A stretch of DNA of 41,602 bases, from IMG/VR virus record IMGVR_UViG_3300023192_000293, positions 1 to 41,602 of that record; one strand, given 5' to 3'. Below the pieces are notes generated by a model that was not told where the DNA came from, did not search any database, and saw only the letters and a program-made list of their open reading frames with translations. Below are positions 9,440 to 16,879 of this stretch, piece by piece (within the stretch, counting starts at the first letter, position 1; every line of letters begins with the position of its first letter). The translations under genes were made by a program, and so were the position numbers. Origin of the DNA: a virus.

Positions 9440-9742
9440 TTATACAAATTCGAGTAAATCATTATCTATTTTTAACCAACAATTATAACAAACAATTTTA
9501 CATTCAGACAACAATTGATTAATTTCTTCTCTGCTTGATTCATTCAACCCTTTTCTTTTAGAAAGTTTTCTAATTTTCGCATCATGTGGGTGGAATTTAA
9601 GACATACTGTTTCACTTTCACCACAAGGTTTACATGATTTACCGATTAGATACTCATTTAACCATTGAACACGTTTATAATAGTTTCTTCTCGCAACTTT
9701 TTTAATCGTATCTTTATATTTGTCATAATGATGATTACTCAT
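9440..9742 (-). CDS. HNH-endonuclease-like zinc-finger protein, possibly degenerate
   Basis: The only convincing minus-strand gene, placed between gp17 and gp18. From the ATG at 9742 it encodes 100 residues; an upstream in-frame ATG at 9766 would add eight. It resembles small phage HNH proteins: ARRNYYKRVQWLNEYL, a first Cys pair in CKPCGESE, then LKFHPHDAKIRKLS, and a second pair in CKIVCYNCWLKIDN. In typical members the second pair reads CxNCH; here the final His is Trp, so catalysis may be impaired. I prefer the 9742 start because a TATAAATA box lies exactly 5 nt before it and no Shine-Dalgarno is present. It could be a free-standing homing nuclease or a DNA-binding relic. Confidence 0.65.
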   Translation of the reverse strand: MSNHHYDKYKDTIKKVARRNYYKRVQWLNEYLIGKSCKPCGESETVCLKFHPHDAKIRKLSKRKGLNESSREEINQLLSECKIVCYNCWLKIDNDLLEFV

Positions 9743-9747
9743 AAAGA

Positions 9748-9755
9748 TATTTATA
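9748..9755 (-). promoter_or_regulatory. Minus-strand late box for the HNH-like gene
   Basis: On the minus strand TATAAATA is followed by TCTTT and then the ATG at 9742. T4 late transcription starts 6 nt after the box, which would place +1 on the A of the ATG, giving a leaderless mRNA. It is divergent from the gp18 late promoter 42 bp away. Confidence 0.5.
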
Positions 9756-9797
9756 TGTCTTATCACATATAAAACATGTTTTTAGAAACATTAATTT

Positions 9798-9805
9798 TAT
9801 AAATA
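9798..9805 (+). promoter_or_regulatory. Late promoter of the tail sheath gene
   Basis: TATAAATA in the context TTTATAAATATTATTA, 64 nt upstream of the gp18 ATG at 9870. The same 16-base context occurs at the gp22 late promoter (15576-15591), suggesting an extended late promoter consensus in this phage. Confidence 0.75.
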
Positions 9806-9810
9806 TTATT

Positions 9811-9846
9811 AAAATCTAAAAAGATTTTTATGATAATTATCATAAA
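9811..9846 (+). promoter_or_regulatory. Structured 5' leader of gp18: hairpin plus 20-bp palindrome
   Basis: Two inverted repeats lie between the late box and the gp18 ribosome binding site. The first is AAAATCT-AAAA-AGATTTT (9811-9828). The second is a perfect 20-bp palindrome with core ATGATAATTATCAT (9827-9846). They touch at 9827-9828, so only one may form fully at a time. Both would be in the 5' untranslated part of the sheath mRNA. They could stabilise the message, terminate other transcripts or bind a dimeric protein. Confidence 0.5.
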
Positions 9847-9869
9847 TTTTGATAAAAGGAGACACAAAC

Positions 9870-11873
9870 ATGGGATTTTTAGTTTCTCCAGGTGTACAAG
9901 TTAAAGAAATTGATTTAACTAATATCATACCTGCTGTTTCTACTTCCATTGCAGCTATTTCATTGCCTGCATATAAAGGACCAGTAGAAGACGTAGTAGA
10001 TATTACTTCTGAACAAGAACTTGTACAAACTTTTGGAAAACCAAACGGTAGTAATTTCGAGCCTTGGTTCGTTGCTGCCAACTTTCTTAAATATGGAAAT
10101 GCATTAAGAGTTGTAAGACCAACATCTGCAATTGTAAATGCTTCTGCAAGTGGTACTGCTGTATTAATCAAGAATGATGACCATTACCAAGAAAACTATG
10201 CAAGTGGAGAGGGTTCAATCGGCGAATGGGCTGCAAGAACTGCTGGTGCTTGGGGTAATTCAGTCGGCGTTTCAATATGTCCAAGTGCAACTGCATTTGA
10301 ACAACATCTTGGTGCAAGTGCTAGAGTAAATGACGCATCTGCAGCCATATTAGAGACAACTATAACTGTTGATACTAGTGCTGGTAGCACAATTAATGTC
10401 GGCGACTTTATATCTTTCTCATCTGCTGACGCATCATCTGATTCAAGCGCATTTAGTGATGTAACAGGTCATGAAGGTATTGAGTATGAAGTAACAGCAA
10501 ATAGTGGTACTGTATTGACTATCCGTCAAAAAGACCATTCAGATGGTAAAGGATTAGAAGCTGCTGTTGCAGATGATTCCTTCATTCGTAGACGTTGGAG
10601 ATGGTATGATTTATTTGCTGCAGCTCCAGGCACATCTGCATGGGCAACTGCAAATGCTCGTGGGACAAATGATGAAATGCATTTAGTTGTATATGATACA
10701 ACTGGTGATATTACTGGAAAAGATGTTGACGTAAAAGGTCAAAGAACAGATTCAGTTATTGAAACTTTTGCATTTATGTCTAAAAACTCAGCGGCAAAAA
10801 CATCACAGGGTGGTACTAATTACTATCCAGATATAATTTTTACACAATCACAATGGATTTATTGGACAGACCATAATTCAAGTGGTTCAAACTGGGGTAC
10901 AGATACAACTTCAACATATACTGCTGTAAATGCACCAACTAAAAGTGAACTTTCAAGTGGTACTGATGATTATTCAGTAACACTTGGCGAACATACAGTT
11001 GCTTATGACAAGTTTAAAGACCCTGAAACATTAGATGTTAATCTAATTTTAGCTGGAAAAACACCAAACTCTGCAACAGATGGTGATACATATGGTACAA
11101 TGTTAATCGACCTTTGTGAAAAAAGGAAAGATTGTATTTGTTTCATCTCGCCAGCAAGAAATGATGTTGTAAATATAGCAACTGCATTAACACAAACTGA
11201 TAATGTTAAAACATTTTTTGATACATTACCATCTTCATCTTATGCAATATTCGATAGTGGATATAAATATATGTACGATAAGTACAATGATGTTTATCGA
11301 TTTGTTCCATTAAATGGAGATATCGCTGGGACTTGTGCAAATACAGATATTGTAACTGACCCTTGGTTCTCGCCTGCTGGACTTAACAGAGGGCAGATTA
11401 GAGGTGCAGTAAAACTTGCATACGACCCAAAACAAGCACACAGAGATACTCTTTATAAAGCACGAGTTAATCCAGTAGTTAATTTTGCTGGACAAGGTGT
11501 GCATTTATTTGGAGATAAAACTGCATTAACAAAACCAAGTGCATTTGATAGAATCAACGTAAGGAGATTGTTTATTGTTCTTGAAAAAGCAATTGCAACT
11601 GCTGCTAAATATCAACTCTTTGAATTCAATGATGAATTTACAAGAGCACAATTTAGAAATATGGTTGAACCTTTCTTGAGAGATGTACAAGGTAGACGAG
11701 GAATTACAGACTTTAGTGTGGTTTGTGATGCGTCTAATAATACAGGAGAAGTCATTGACAGAAATGAGTTTATTGCCGATATATACATTAAACCAGCAAG
11801 GTCAATCAACTTCATCACACTAAATTTCATAGCAACAAGGACTGGTGTCGCATTTAGCGAGGTCGGTGGTTAA
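9870..11873 (+). CDS. gp18: Tail sheath protein gp18
   Basis: 667 residues from the ATG at 9870 (T4 gp18 is 659). An upstream TTG at 9849 is in frame, but the AAAAGGAG at 9854-9861 is correctly spaced for 9870 and the protein then starts MGFLVSPGVQVKEIDLT, the usual start of the family. PWFVAANFLKYGNALRVVRP near the N-terminus, and the C-terminal EFNDEFTRAQFRNMVEPFL and ADIYIKPARSINFITLNFIA, are sheath signatures. It forms the contractile tube around gp19. The gene has its own late promoter and a structured leader; gp19 follows after 12 nt. Confidence 0.95.
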   Translation: MGFLVSPGVQVKEIDLTNIIPAVSTSIAAISLPAYKGPVEDVVDITSEQELVQTFGKPNGSNFEPWFVAANFLKYGNALRVVRPTSAIVNASASGTAVLIKNDDHYQENYASGEGSIGEWAARTAGAWGNSVGVSICPSATAFEQHLGASARVNDASAAILETTITVDTSAGSTINVGDFISFSSADASSDSSAFSDVTGHEGIEYEVTANSGTVLTIRQKDHSDGKGLEAAVADDSFIRRRWRWYDLFAAAPGTSAWATANARGTNDEMHLVVYDTTGDITGKDVDVKGQRTDSVIETFAFMSKNSAAKTSQGGTNYYPDIIFTQSQWIYWTDHNSSGSNWGTDTTSTYTAVNAPTKSELSSGTDDYSVTLGEHTVAYDKFKDPETLDVNLILAGKTPNSATDGDTYGTMLIDLCEKRKDCICFISPARNDVVNIATALTQTDNVKTFFDTLPSSSYAIFDSGYKYMYDKYNDVYRFVPLNGDIAGTCANTDIVTDPWFSPAGLNRGQIRGAVKLAYDPKQAHRDTLYKARVNPVVNFAGQGVHLFGDKTALTKPSAFDRINVRRLFIVLEKAIATAAKYQLFEFNDEFTRAQFRNMVEPFLRDVQGRRGITDFSVVCDASNNTGEVIDRNEFIADIYIKPARSINFITLNFIATRTGVAFSEVGG

Positions 11874-11885
11874 TAGGAGAAAACA

Positions 11886-12419
11886 ATGGCAACATTAGAC
11901 GAATTTAAAGCTCAGTTAATCGGCGGCGGTGCTAGACCAAACCAGTTTAGAGTAACATTAACACCGCCATCTGGAATTGCAATCGGATTAGATGTAAGAA
12001 GAACATCTTTTCTTATTAAATCAGCTAGTTTACCAACACAAAATATAGGTGAAATACCTGTACCATTTAGAGGTAGAACACTTTATATGGCAGGTGATAG
12101 AGCAGAATTTGATGCATGGTCAACAACTGTCATCAATGATACTGACTTTATGGTAAGAAATGCAATAGAAAGATGGATGAATGGTATTAATGATACTGCA
12201 TTAAATACAGGTGTTACTGATACCGCTGATTATCAGACAGACGCAACCGTAGAACAACTCGATAGGGATGATACTGTATTGAAAACATATATCTTTAGAG
12301 GAATATGGCCACAAATGTTGGGTGCAATTGAATTAAGTCATGAGACTGCAAACGCACTTGAAGAATTTGAGGTTACTTGGAGATATCAACACTTTGTAGC
12401 ATCTGGAGTTAACTTCTAA
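11886..12419 (+). CDS. gp19: Tail tube protein gp19
   Basis: 177 residues (T4 gp19 is 163). ATLDEFKAQLIGGGARPNQF, then FLIKSASLPTQNIGEIPVPF and YMAGDRAEFDAWSTTVINDT match the T4-type tail tube family, which assembles stacked hexamers forming the inner tube. The C-terminal TWRYQHFVASGVNF is typical. AATAGGAG lies just before the ATG. It is transcribed with gp18. A second, divergent tube-like gene occurs at 20724. Confidence 0.93.
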   Translation: MATLDEFKAQLIGGGARPNQFRVTLTPPSGIAIGLDVRRTSFLIKSASLPTQNIGEIPVPFRGRTLYMAGDRAEFDAWSTTVINDTDFMVRNAIERWMNGINDTALNTGVTDTADYQTDATVEQLDRDDTVLKTYIFRGIWPQMLGAIELSHETANALEEFEVTWRYQHFVASGVNF

Positions 12420-12471
12420 TTTAGTCTTACTAAATAATAGTATAGAAAAATTAGAAGGCAGGTAATACACA

Positions 12472-14061
12472 ATGGCAGAACTCTTTGGGTTCAAGATTAC
12501 CAGAGTTAAAGATGGAGAAGGTAGTGGTGAAGGTTTCACTACTCCATCTCCTGATGATGGGGCGGTTGAAGTCTCAGGCGCTGGTCATTTTGCAACAGTA
12601 TTAGATTTAGACGGCAAATCAAAAACAGATGATGATTTAATTCGTAGATATCGTGATATCGCACAACAATCAGAGTGTGATATGGCAGTAGAAGATATTG
12701 TTAACGAAGCGATTGTCGCTGATGAAACTGACCAATCCATTTCACCTATTCTGGAAAATGTTCCTGTTCCAGAAAATATCAAAAAAAAAATACGAGAAGA
12801 ATTTAATACTATTTTAAGTCTTTTAGAATTTCAAAAGAAAGGACATGATATTTTTAGAAGATGGTATGTTGACGGAAGATGTTATTATCATATGATAATA
12901 GATAAAAATAATCCGAAAGCAGGTATCAAAGAATTAAGATATATCGACCCACGCAAAATTAAAAAAATAAGACAAGTAAATAGAAAAAAAGACCCCAAAA
13001 CTGGAATAGATTTAGTAACGAATATAGATGAATTTTATGTATATAATGAAAAAGGATTACAACAAGGTATCAATACTTCTGGTATCCAAATCGCAGGTGA
13101 TTCAATTGCATATTGTCCATCTGGATTAATAGACCAAAATTCTGGCAGAATTCTTTCACATTTACATAAAGCAATCAAACCTGTTAATCAATTAAGAATG
13201 ATTGAGGATTCCCTTGTTATTTACAGAATATCAAGAGCGCCAGAAAGAAGAATTTTTAAAATTGATGTAGGAAATTTACCTAAAGTAAAAGCAGAACAAT
13301 ATCTTCGTGATGTAATGAATCGTTATAGAAACAAACTTGTATATGATTCAAGTACTGGTGAAATTCGTGATGATAGAAATCATATGTCAATGCTAGAAGA
13401 TTTCTGGCTACCGATTAGAGAAGGTGGTAGAGGAACAGATGTTCAAACTTTACCTTCTGGACAAAATCTTGGTGAAATTGAAGATATAAAATATTTTCAA
13501 AAAAGATTATATCGTTCATTAAATGTTCCAGTTTCAAGACTTACAGAAGAATCTCCAGGAACAGTAGTAGGTGCTGGTAGGTCAACTGAAGTAACAAGAG
13601 ATGAATTAAAATTTACAAAGTTTGTTCAAAGATTAAGAAAGAAATTTACAGGACTATTTGTTGATATGCTTAGAACACAATTAATATTAAAAGGGATAAT
13701 CAATGATGAAGATTGGCATGAAATGAAAGAACATATCAATTTCAATTTCTTAAAAGATGGACATTTCTCAGAATTAAAAGACGCAGAACTATTACAAAAT
13801 AGAATAGATACTCTTGATAGAATGCAATCATATATCGGAACATTTTATAGTAAAACTTATGTACAAAAATATGTTTTACAAATGAGTGATACTGAGATAG
13901 CAAGAACGAAAGATGAAATTAAACAAGAAAGTAGTGAAGGCGAACTTAATATGCCAGACCATAGTGATGGTGTAACAAGATATCCAATTATGCCTCCAGG
14001 TGCTACTCAGATTGATATGACAAAAACTGAAGAAGAACCAGGAGAAGAAGAAGGAGAATAA
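12472..14061 (+). CDS. gp20: Portal vertex protein gp20
   Basis: 529 residues (T4 gp20 is 524). Conserved blocks include SECDMAVEDIVNEAIVAD, YYHMIIDKNNPKAGIKELRY, RISRAPERRIFKIDVGNLP, DFWLPIREGGRGTDVQTLP and YFQKRLYRSLNVPVSRL, all portal signatures. Twelve copies form the DNA entry vertex on which gp17 docks. The C-terminus is acidic and runs into a tightly packed set of prohead genes (next start 6 nt after the stop). No perfect late box precedes it. Confidence 0.96.
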   Translation: MAELFGFKITRVKDGEGSGEGFTTPSPDDGAVEVSGAGHFATVLDLDGKSKTDDDLIRRYRDIAQQSECDMAVEDIVNEAIVADETDQSISPILENVPVPENIKKKIREEFNTILSLLEFQKKGHDIFRRWYVDGRCYYHMIIDKNNPKAGIKELRYIDPRKIKKIRQVNRKKDPKTGIDLVTNIDEFYVYNEKGLQQGINTSGIQIAGDSIAYCPSGLIDQNSGRILSHLHKAIKPVNQLRMIEDSLVIYRISRAPERRIFKIDVGNLPKVKAEQYLRDVMNRYRNKLVYDSSTGEIRDDRNHMSMLEDFWLPIREGGRGTDVQTLPSGQNLGEIEDIKYFQKRLYRSLNVPVSRLTEESPGTVVGAGRSTEVTRDELKFTKFVQRLRKKFTGLFVDMLRTQLILKGIINDEDWHEMKEHINFNFLKDGHFSELKDAELLQNRIDTLDRMQSYIGTFYSKTYVQKYVLQMSDTEIARTKDEIKQESSEGELNMPDHSDGVTRYPIMPPGATQIDMTKTEEEPGEEEGE

Positions 14062-14066
14062 TTATA

Positions 14067-14261
14067 ATGAGTGATGAAGTTAAAAAAGTAATTGATTCAA
14101 TCGAAAAAGGAAACAATGTCAAAGCAGAAACGGGATTTAAAAGCGCCATGACGACAAAAGTTGCAGATGCACTTGAATTTCGTAGGCAAGAAGTCGCATC
14201 TACTATAGTTAAAACGGTAGTTCCCAAAGATAGTGTTAACGATAAATTAGATGAAGAATAA
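14067..14261 (+). CDS. gp67: Prohead core protein gp67-like
   Basis: 64 residues beginning MSDEVKKVIDSIEKGNNVKA, followed by FKSAMTTKVADALEFRRQEV. The pattern of a small helical protein with a short internal repeat of the FxxAMxxKVADALE type, located directly after the portal gene, matches gp67 core proteins (T4 gp67 is 80 aa). In T4, gp67 is part of the scaffold core and is degraded by gp21. GAAGGAGA precedes the start by a few bases. It overlaps the next gene by 11 nt. Confidence 0.7.
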   Translation: MSDEVKKVIDSIEKGNNVKAETGFKSAMTTKVADALEFRRQEVASTIVKTVVPKDSVNDKLDEE

Positions 14262-14505
14262 AAGGTTCGAAGATTTCTTTTCTCAGATATCTGAGAAAGA
14301 TGAACATAAAAAAACTAAAGGATATAAAAAGCTTTCTCCGAAAATGAAGAATGCTGTAGACTCTATTATGAAAAAAATGCATAATAAACCACAAAATTTC
14401 CTAAATAGTTTTGATAAGAGTATAAAAGATACTGCAACAAAGTTTAAAGTAACAAAAAACGAACTTATAGACTATTTTGAAAAAGAATTATTTGCAGTAA
14501 TGTAA
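14251..14505 (+). CDS. Small basic protein at the gp68 position (possible prohead core protein)
   Basis: 84 residues, Lys-rich and probably helical: KKLSPKMKNAVDSIMKKM, then FLNSFDKSIKDTATKFKV and ENELID-like acidic C-terminal residues. It lies where T4 gp68 (141 aa) lies, between gp67 and gp21, and overlaps gp67 by 11 nt. Position and composition suggest a prohead core component, but I see no firm sequence signature of gp68. It could also be an unrelated DNA-binding protein. Confidence 0.6.
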   Translation: MKNKRFEDFFSQISEKDEHKKTKGYKKLSPKMKNAVDSIMKKMHNKPQNFLNSFDKSIKDTATKFKVTKNELIDYFEKELFAVM

Positions 14506-14517
14506 GGATAAAAAGAT

Positions 14518-14907
14518 ATGGCAGTAACGAATCAAACATTAATAGATACAAGTTTTAAAACAGTTATCAAAACAGTAAGTGATAACGCAGCAAATAGTGC
14601 AGTAAGTATTTTAGATGCATCTGCAATGACTCTCGCAGATAGCAATCCAAGACTGTCTATTGCAAAAATATGGTGGTCTATTGAATCTGCATCTGGTGGT
14701 GTTGAACTTTTATGGGACGCAGATACAGATGTTCAAGCGGTTATTTTAGCTGGTAATGGTAATTATGGTTATACTGCTGGACAACCATCATTATCAAATA
14801 ATGCAGGCTCAGGAATTACTGGTGATGTTAAGGTCACAAATGCGACTGGTACGTTTACTTTAGTTACAGAATTTCATAAAATATCTGGTTGGACTAATAC
14901 CACATAA
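14518..14907 (+). CDS. Beta-rich probable virion protein of unknown family (129 aa)
   Basis: 129 residues, low in Lys and charge compared with its neighbours and rich in Ala, Ser, Thr, Asn and Gly: NQTLIDTSFKTVIKTVSDN, KIWWSIESASGGVELLWDAD, GNGNYGYTAGQPSLSNNAG and FTLVTEFHKISGW. The alternating hydrophobic pattern predicts a beta sandwich. It sits inside the prohead block between the core proteins and the protease, under late control, so a capsid decoration or head-fibre-like protein is a reasonable guess. I do not recognise the family. Confidence 0.65.
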   Translation: MAVTNQTLIDTSFKTVIKTVSDNAANSAVSILDASAMTLADSNPRLSIAKIWWSIESASGGVELLWDADTDVQAVILAGNGNYGYTAGQPSLSNNAGSGITGDVKVTNATGTFTLVTEFHKISGWTNTT

Positions 14908-14921
14908 GAGGGAATATTCAA

Positions 14922-15575
14922 ATGGCATTAAAGTTAATATCAGAACACATAGAAGATGTAGAATACATTACAGAAGAAAATGAGAAAGGTGAGAAAGAAT
15001 ATAGAATAAAAGGTATATTCATGCAGGCTGATGTTAAAAATCGGAATGGTAGAGTATATCCGTTTGATATTCTAAACAAGGAAGTTGCTAATTACAATAG
15101 GAACTTCACAAGACAGAAAAGAGCATTCGGTGAATTAGGACACCCAGACGGTCCAACTGTAAATCTTGAAAGAGTTTCACATATGATTACAGATTTGTAT
15201 GCAGATGGTAAGAACTTCATAGGAGAAGCGAAAATCATGGATACACCAATGGGTAAAATTGTCAAGTCGTTGATGGATGAAGGTGCTAAACTTGGAGTAT
15301 CTAGTCGTGGATTAGGTTCTCTAAAAGAAAAAAATGGTGCATCATACGTTAAGGATGATTTTTACCTAGCAACAGCTGCTGATATCGTTGCTGACCCATC
15401 TGCGCCAAACGCTTTCGTAGAAGGTATTATGGAAGGAAAAGAGTGGATTTGGGACAACGGTATATTAAAAGAAGCAGAAATTGCAAAACATAAAGAGGCA
15501 ATTGAGAAAGGAATTCGTTCAAGAGACGCAAACATCTACGCATTAGAGTTTGCAAAGTTTCTCAAAAAACTTTAA
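14922..15575 (+). CDS. gp21: Prohead core protease gp21
   Basis: 217 residues (T4 gp21 is 212). The family core is present: FMQADVKNRNGRVYPFDIL, FGELGHPDGPTVNLERVSH with likely catalytic H74, and GAKLGVSSRGLGSL with the likely nucleophile S127 or S128. AADIVADPSAPNAFVEGIME completes the fold. gp21 is a serine protease that, after assembly, cleaves scaffold and capsid proteins at L/I-x-E sites. The ATG at 14922 is preceded by GAGGGA. Scaffold gp22 follows from its own late promoter. Confidence 0.94.
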   Translation: MALKLISEHIEDVEYITEENEKGEKEYRIKGIFMQADVKNRNGRVYPFDILNKEVANYNRNFTRQKRAFGELGHPDGPTVNLERVSHMITDLYADGKNFIGEAKIMDTPMGKIVKSLMDEGAKLGVSSRGLGSLKEKNGASYVKDDFYLATAADIVADPSAPNAFVEGIMEGKEWIWDNGILKEAEIAKHKEAIEKGIRSRDANIYALEFAKFLKKL

Positions 15576-15577
15576 TT

Positions 15578-15585
15578 TATAAATA
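15578..15585 (+). promoter_or_regulatory. Late promoter before scaffold gp22
   Basis: TATAAATA in TTTATAAATATTATTA, overlapping the gp21/gp22 gap, 39 nt upstream of the gp22 ATG at 15625. The leader carries AAAAAGGAG. The flanks are identical to those of the gp18 late promoter. Confidence 0.75.
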
Positions 15586-15624
15586 TTATTAGAAAAAAAA
15601 ATATAGGAAAAAGGAGATTTCCAC

Positions 15625-16812
15625 ATGTCAGAAATAGATAAAACAATTGAGGAACTTGAAACAGAGGTATTAGCCGAACTCGAAGATGAAGCAATAACCG
15701 AGAAAAAAGCTCCAAAAGTTGAAATGAAGGACGTAGAGGATTTAGGTCCTGCTGTTACATCTCCTACTGATAAACAATCTGCTGCTGCAAAAGCTGGTGC
15801 AAAAATCAAAAAAAGCAAGGATGACGCACTTAAACATGCTGCACCTGGAGATAAACCAGAAACATTAAAAGCAGAAGATATGATAAAAGCGATATCTGAT
15901 AAATTATCGAAAGCAGATGAAGCTAAGTTAGTGAAGATGTACAATCAAATCGTTAACGAACAACTCGAAGATGACGAAGAAGACGAGGACGAAGACGAGG
16001 ACGATGATAAAAAAGAACTTGCAAAAGCAAAAAAAGAAGAAAAAAAGAAAGCAATGGAAAAAAGAATTAAAGAAATCAAAGTCAAAGAAGATGTTGATGC
16101 TCTTGTATCTGGAGAAGATGAAATTTCAGATGAATTCAAAGAAAAAGCTTCTACAATCTTCGAAGCTGCTGTAAAATCAAAAGTCAGAACAGAAATTGAA
16201 AGACTAGAAGATGAATATGCTAAGGAACTTACTGAACAATCTTATAAATCAAAAGATGAGTTAATAGACAAAGTTGATTCTTATCTTGACTATGTAGTTC
16301 AAGAATGGATGAAAGAAAATGAACTCGCAATTGAAAGAGGATTAAAAGGTGAGATTTCTGAGGATTTCATTAGTGGTTTAAAACAATTGTTTGATGACCA
16401 TTATATTGATGTTCCTGACGAAAAATACGATGTGTTAGAAGCTCAATCTAAAAAAATTGAAGAACTTGAAGAACAACTCAATCAACAAATTGAGAAAGAC
16501 AAAGAACTTCATGCAGAGATTGGCGAATTAACAAAAGATTCTATCATAAAAGATGTATCAGACGATTTGGTTGATACAGAGGTAGAAAAATTCAAAGGTC
16601 TTATTGAAGATGTTGACTATACAGGTGATGAGAGTTATAAATCAAAACTCGAAACATTGAAAGAGTCATATTTCCCACAAAAGACTGGAGAATATAGCAC
16701 AAATGATATTATTAATTTAGATGAAACTACTAATGAAGTAGATACATCTGATAAGATGGCTGCGTATATGTCCGCTATCAGTAAAGGTCATGAACGTGCA
16801 ACAGACAAATAA
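15625..16812 (+). CDS. gp22: Prohead scaffold protein gp22
   Basis: 395 residues, longer than T4 gp22 (269). It is almost entirely helical and highly charged, with an acidic run about residues 115-129 followed directly by a Lys-rich run, and later coiled-coil heptads such as KKIEELEEQLNQQIEKDKEL. The N-terminus (EIDKTIEELETEVLAELEDE) and the location between gp21 and gp23 are those of the major core scaffold. It shapes the prohead and is then degraded by gp21. The charged insert explains most of the extra length. Confidence 0.9.
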   Translation: MSEIDKTIEELETEVLAELEDEAITEKKAPKVEMKDVEDLGPAVTSPTDKQSAAAKAGAKIKKSKDDALKHAAPGDKPETLKAEDMIKAISDKLSKADEAKLVKMYNQIVNEQLEDDEEDEDEDEDDDKKELAKAKKEEKKKAMEKRIKEIKVKEDVDALVSGEDEISDEFKEKASTIFEAAVKSKVRTEIERLEDEYAKELTEQSYKSKDELIDKVDSYLDYVVQEWMKENELAIERGLKGEISEDFISGLKQLFDDHYIDVPDEKYDVLEAQSKKIEELEEQLNQQIEKDKELHAEIGELTKDSIIKDVSDDLVDTEVEKFKGLIEDVDYTGDESYKSKLETLKESYFPQKTGEYSTNDIINLDETTNEVDTSDKMAAYMSAISKGHERATDK

Positions 16813-16879
16813 ATTGAATTATATTGATGGAAGTATAGACATATACACAAAAGTAAAATTTTAAAAGGAGACGCAAAAA

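Noticed and set aside
9811-9829. AT hairpin before gp18 as a rho-independent terminator
   Set aside because: Stem has only one G-C pair and only a very short T stretch; kept as leader structure instead.
12428-12437. TACTAAATAA in the gp19-gp20 gap as a late promoter
   Set aside because: Imperfect match; gp20 may be read from the gp18 promoter.
15962-16016. GA-rich repetitive run in gp22, considered as a tandem repeat
   Set aside because: Imperfect GAC/GAG/GAA codons for an Asp/Glu run; explained by the charged scaffold composition.
15971-16174. Plus-strand Lys-rich 67-aa frame inside gp22
   Set aside because: Frame-shifted reading of the GA-rich acidic/lysine tract of the scaffold gene.
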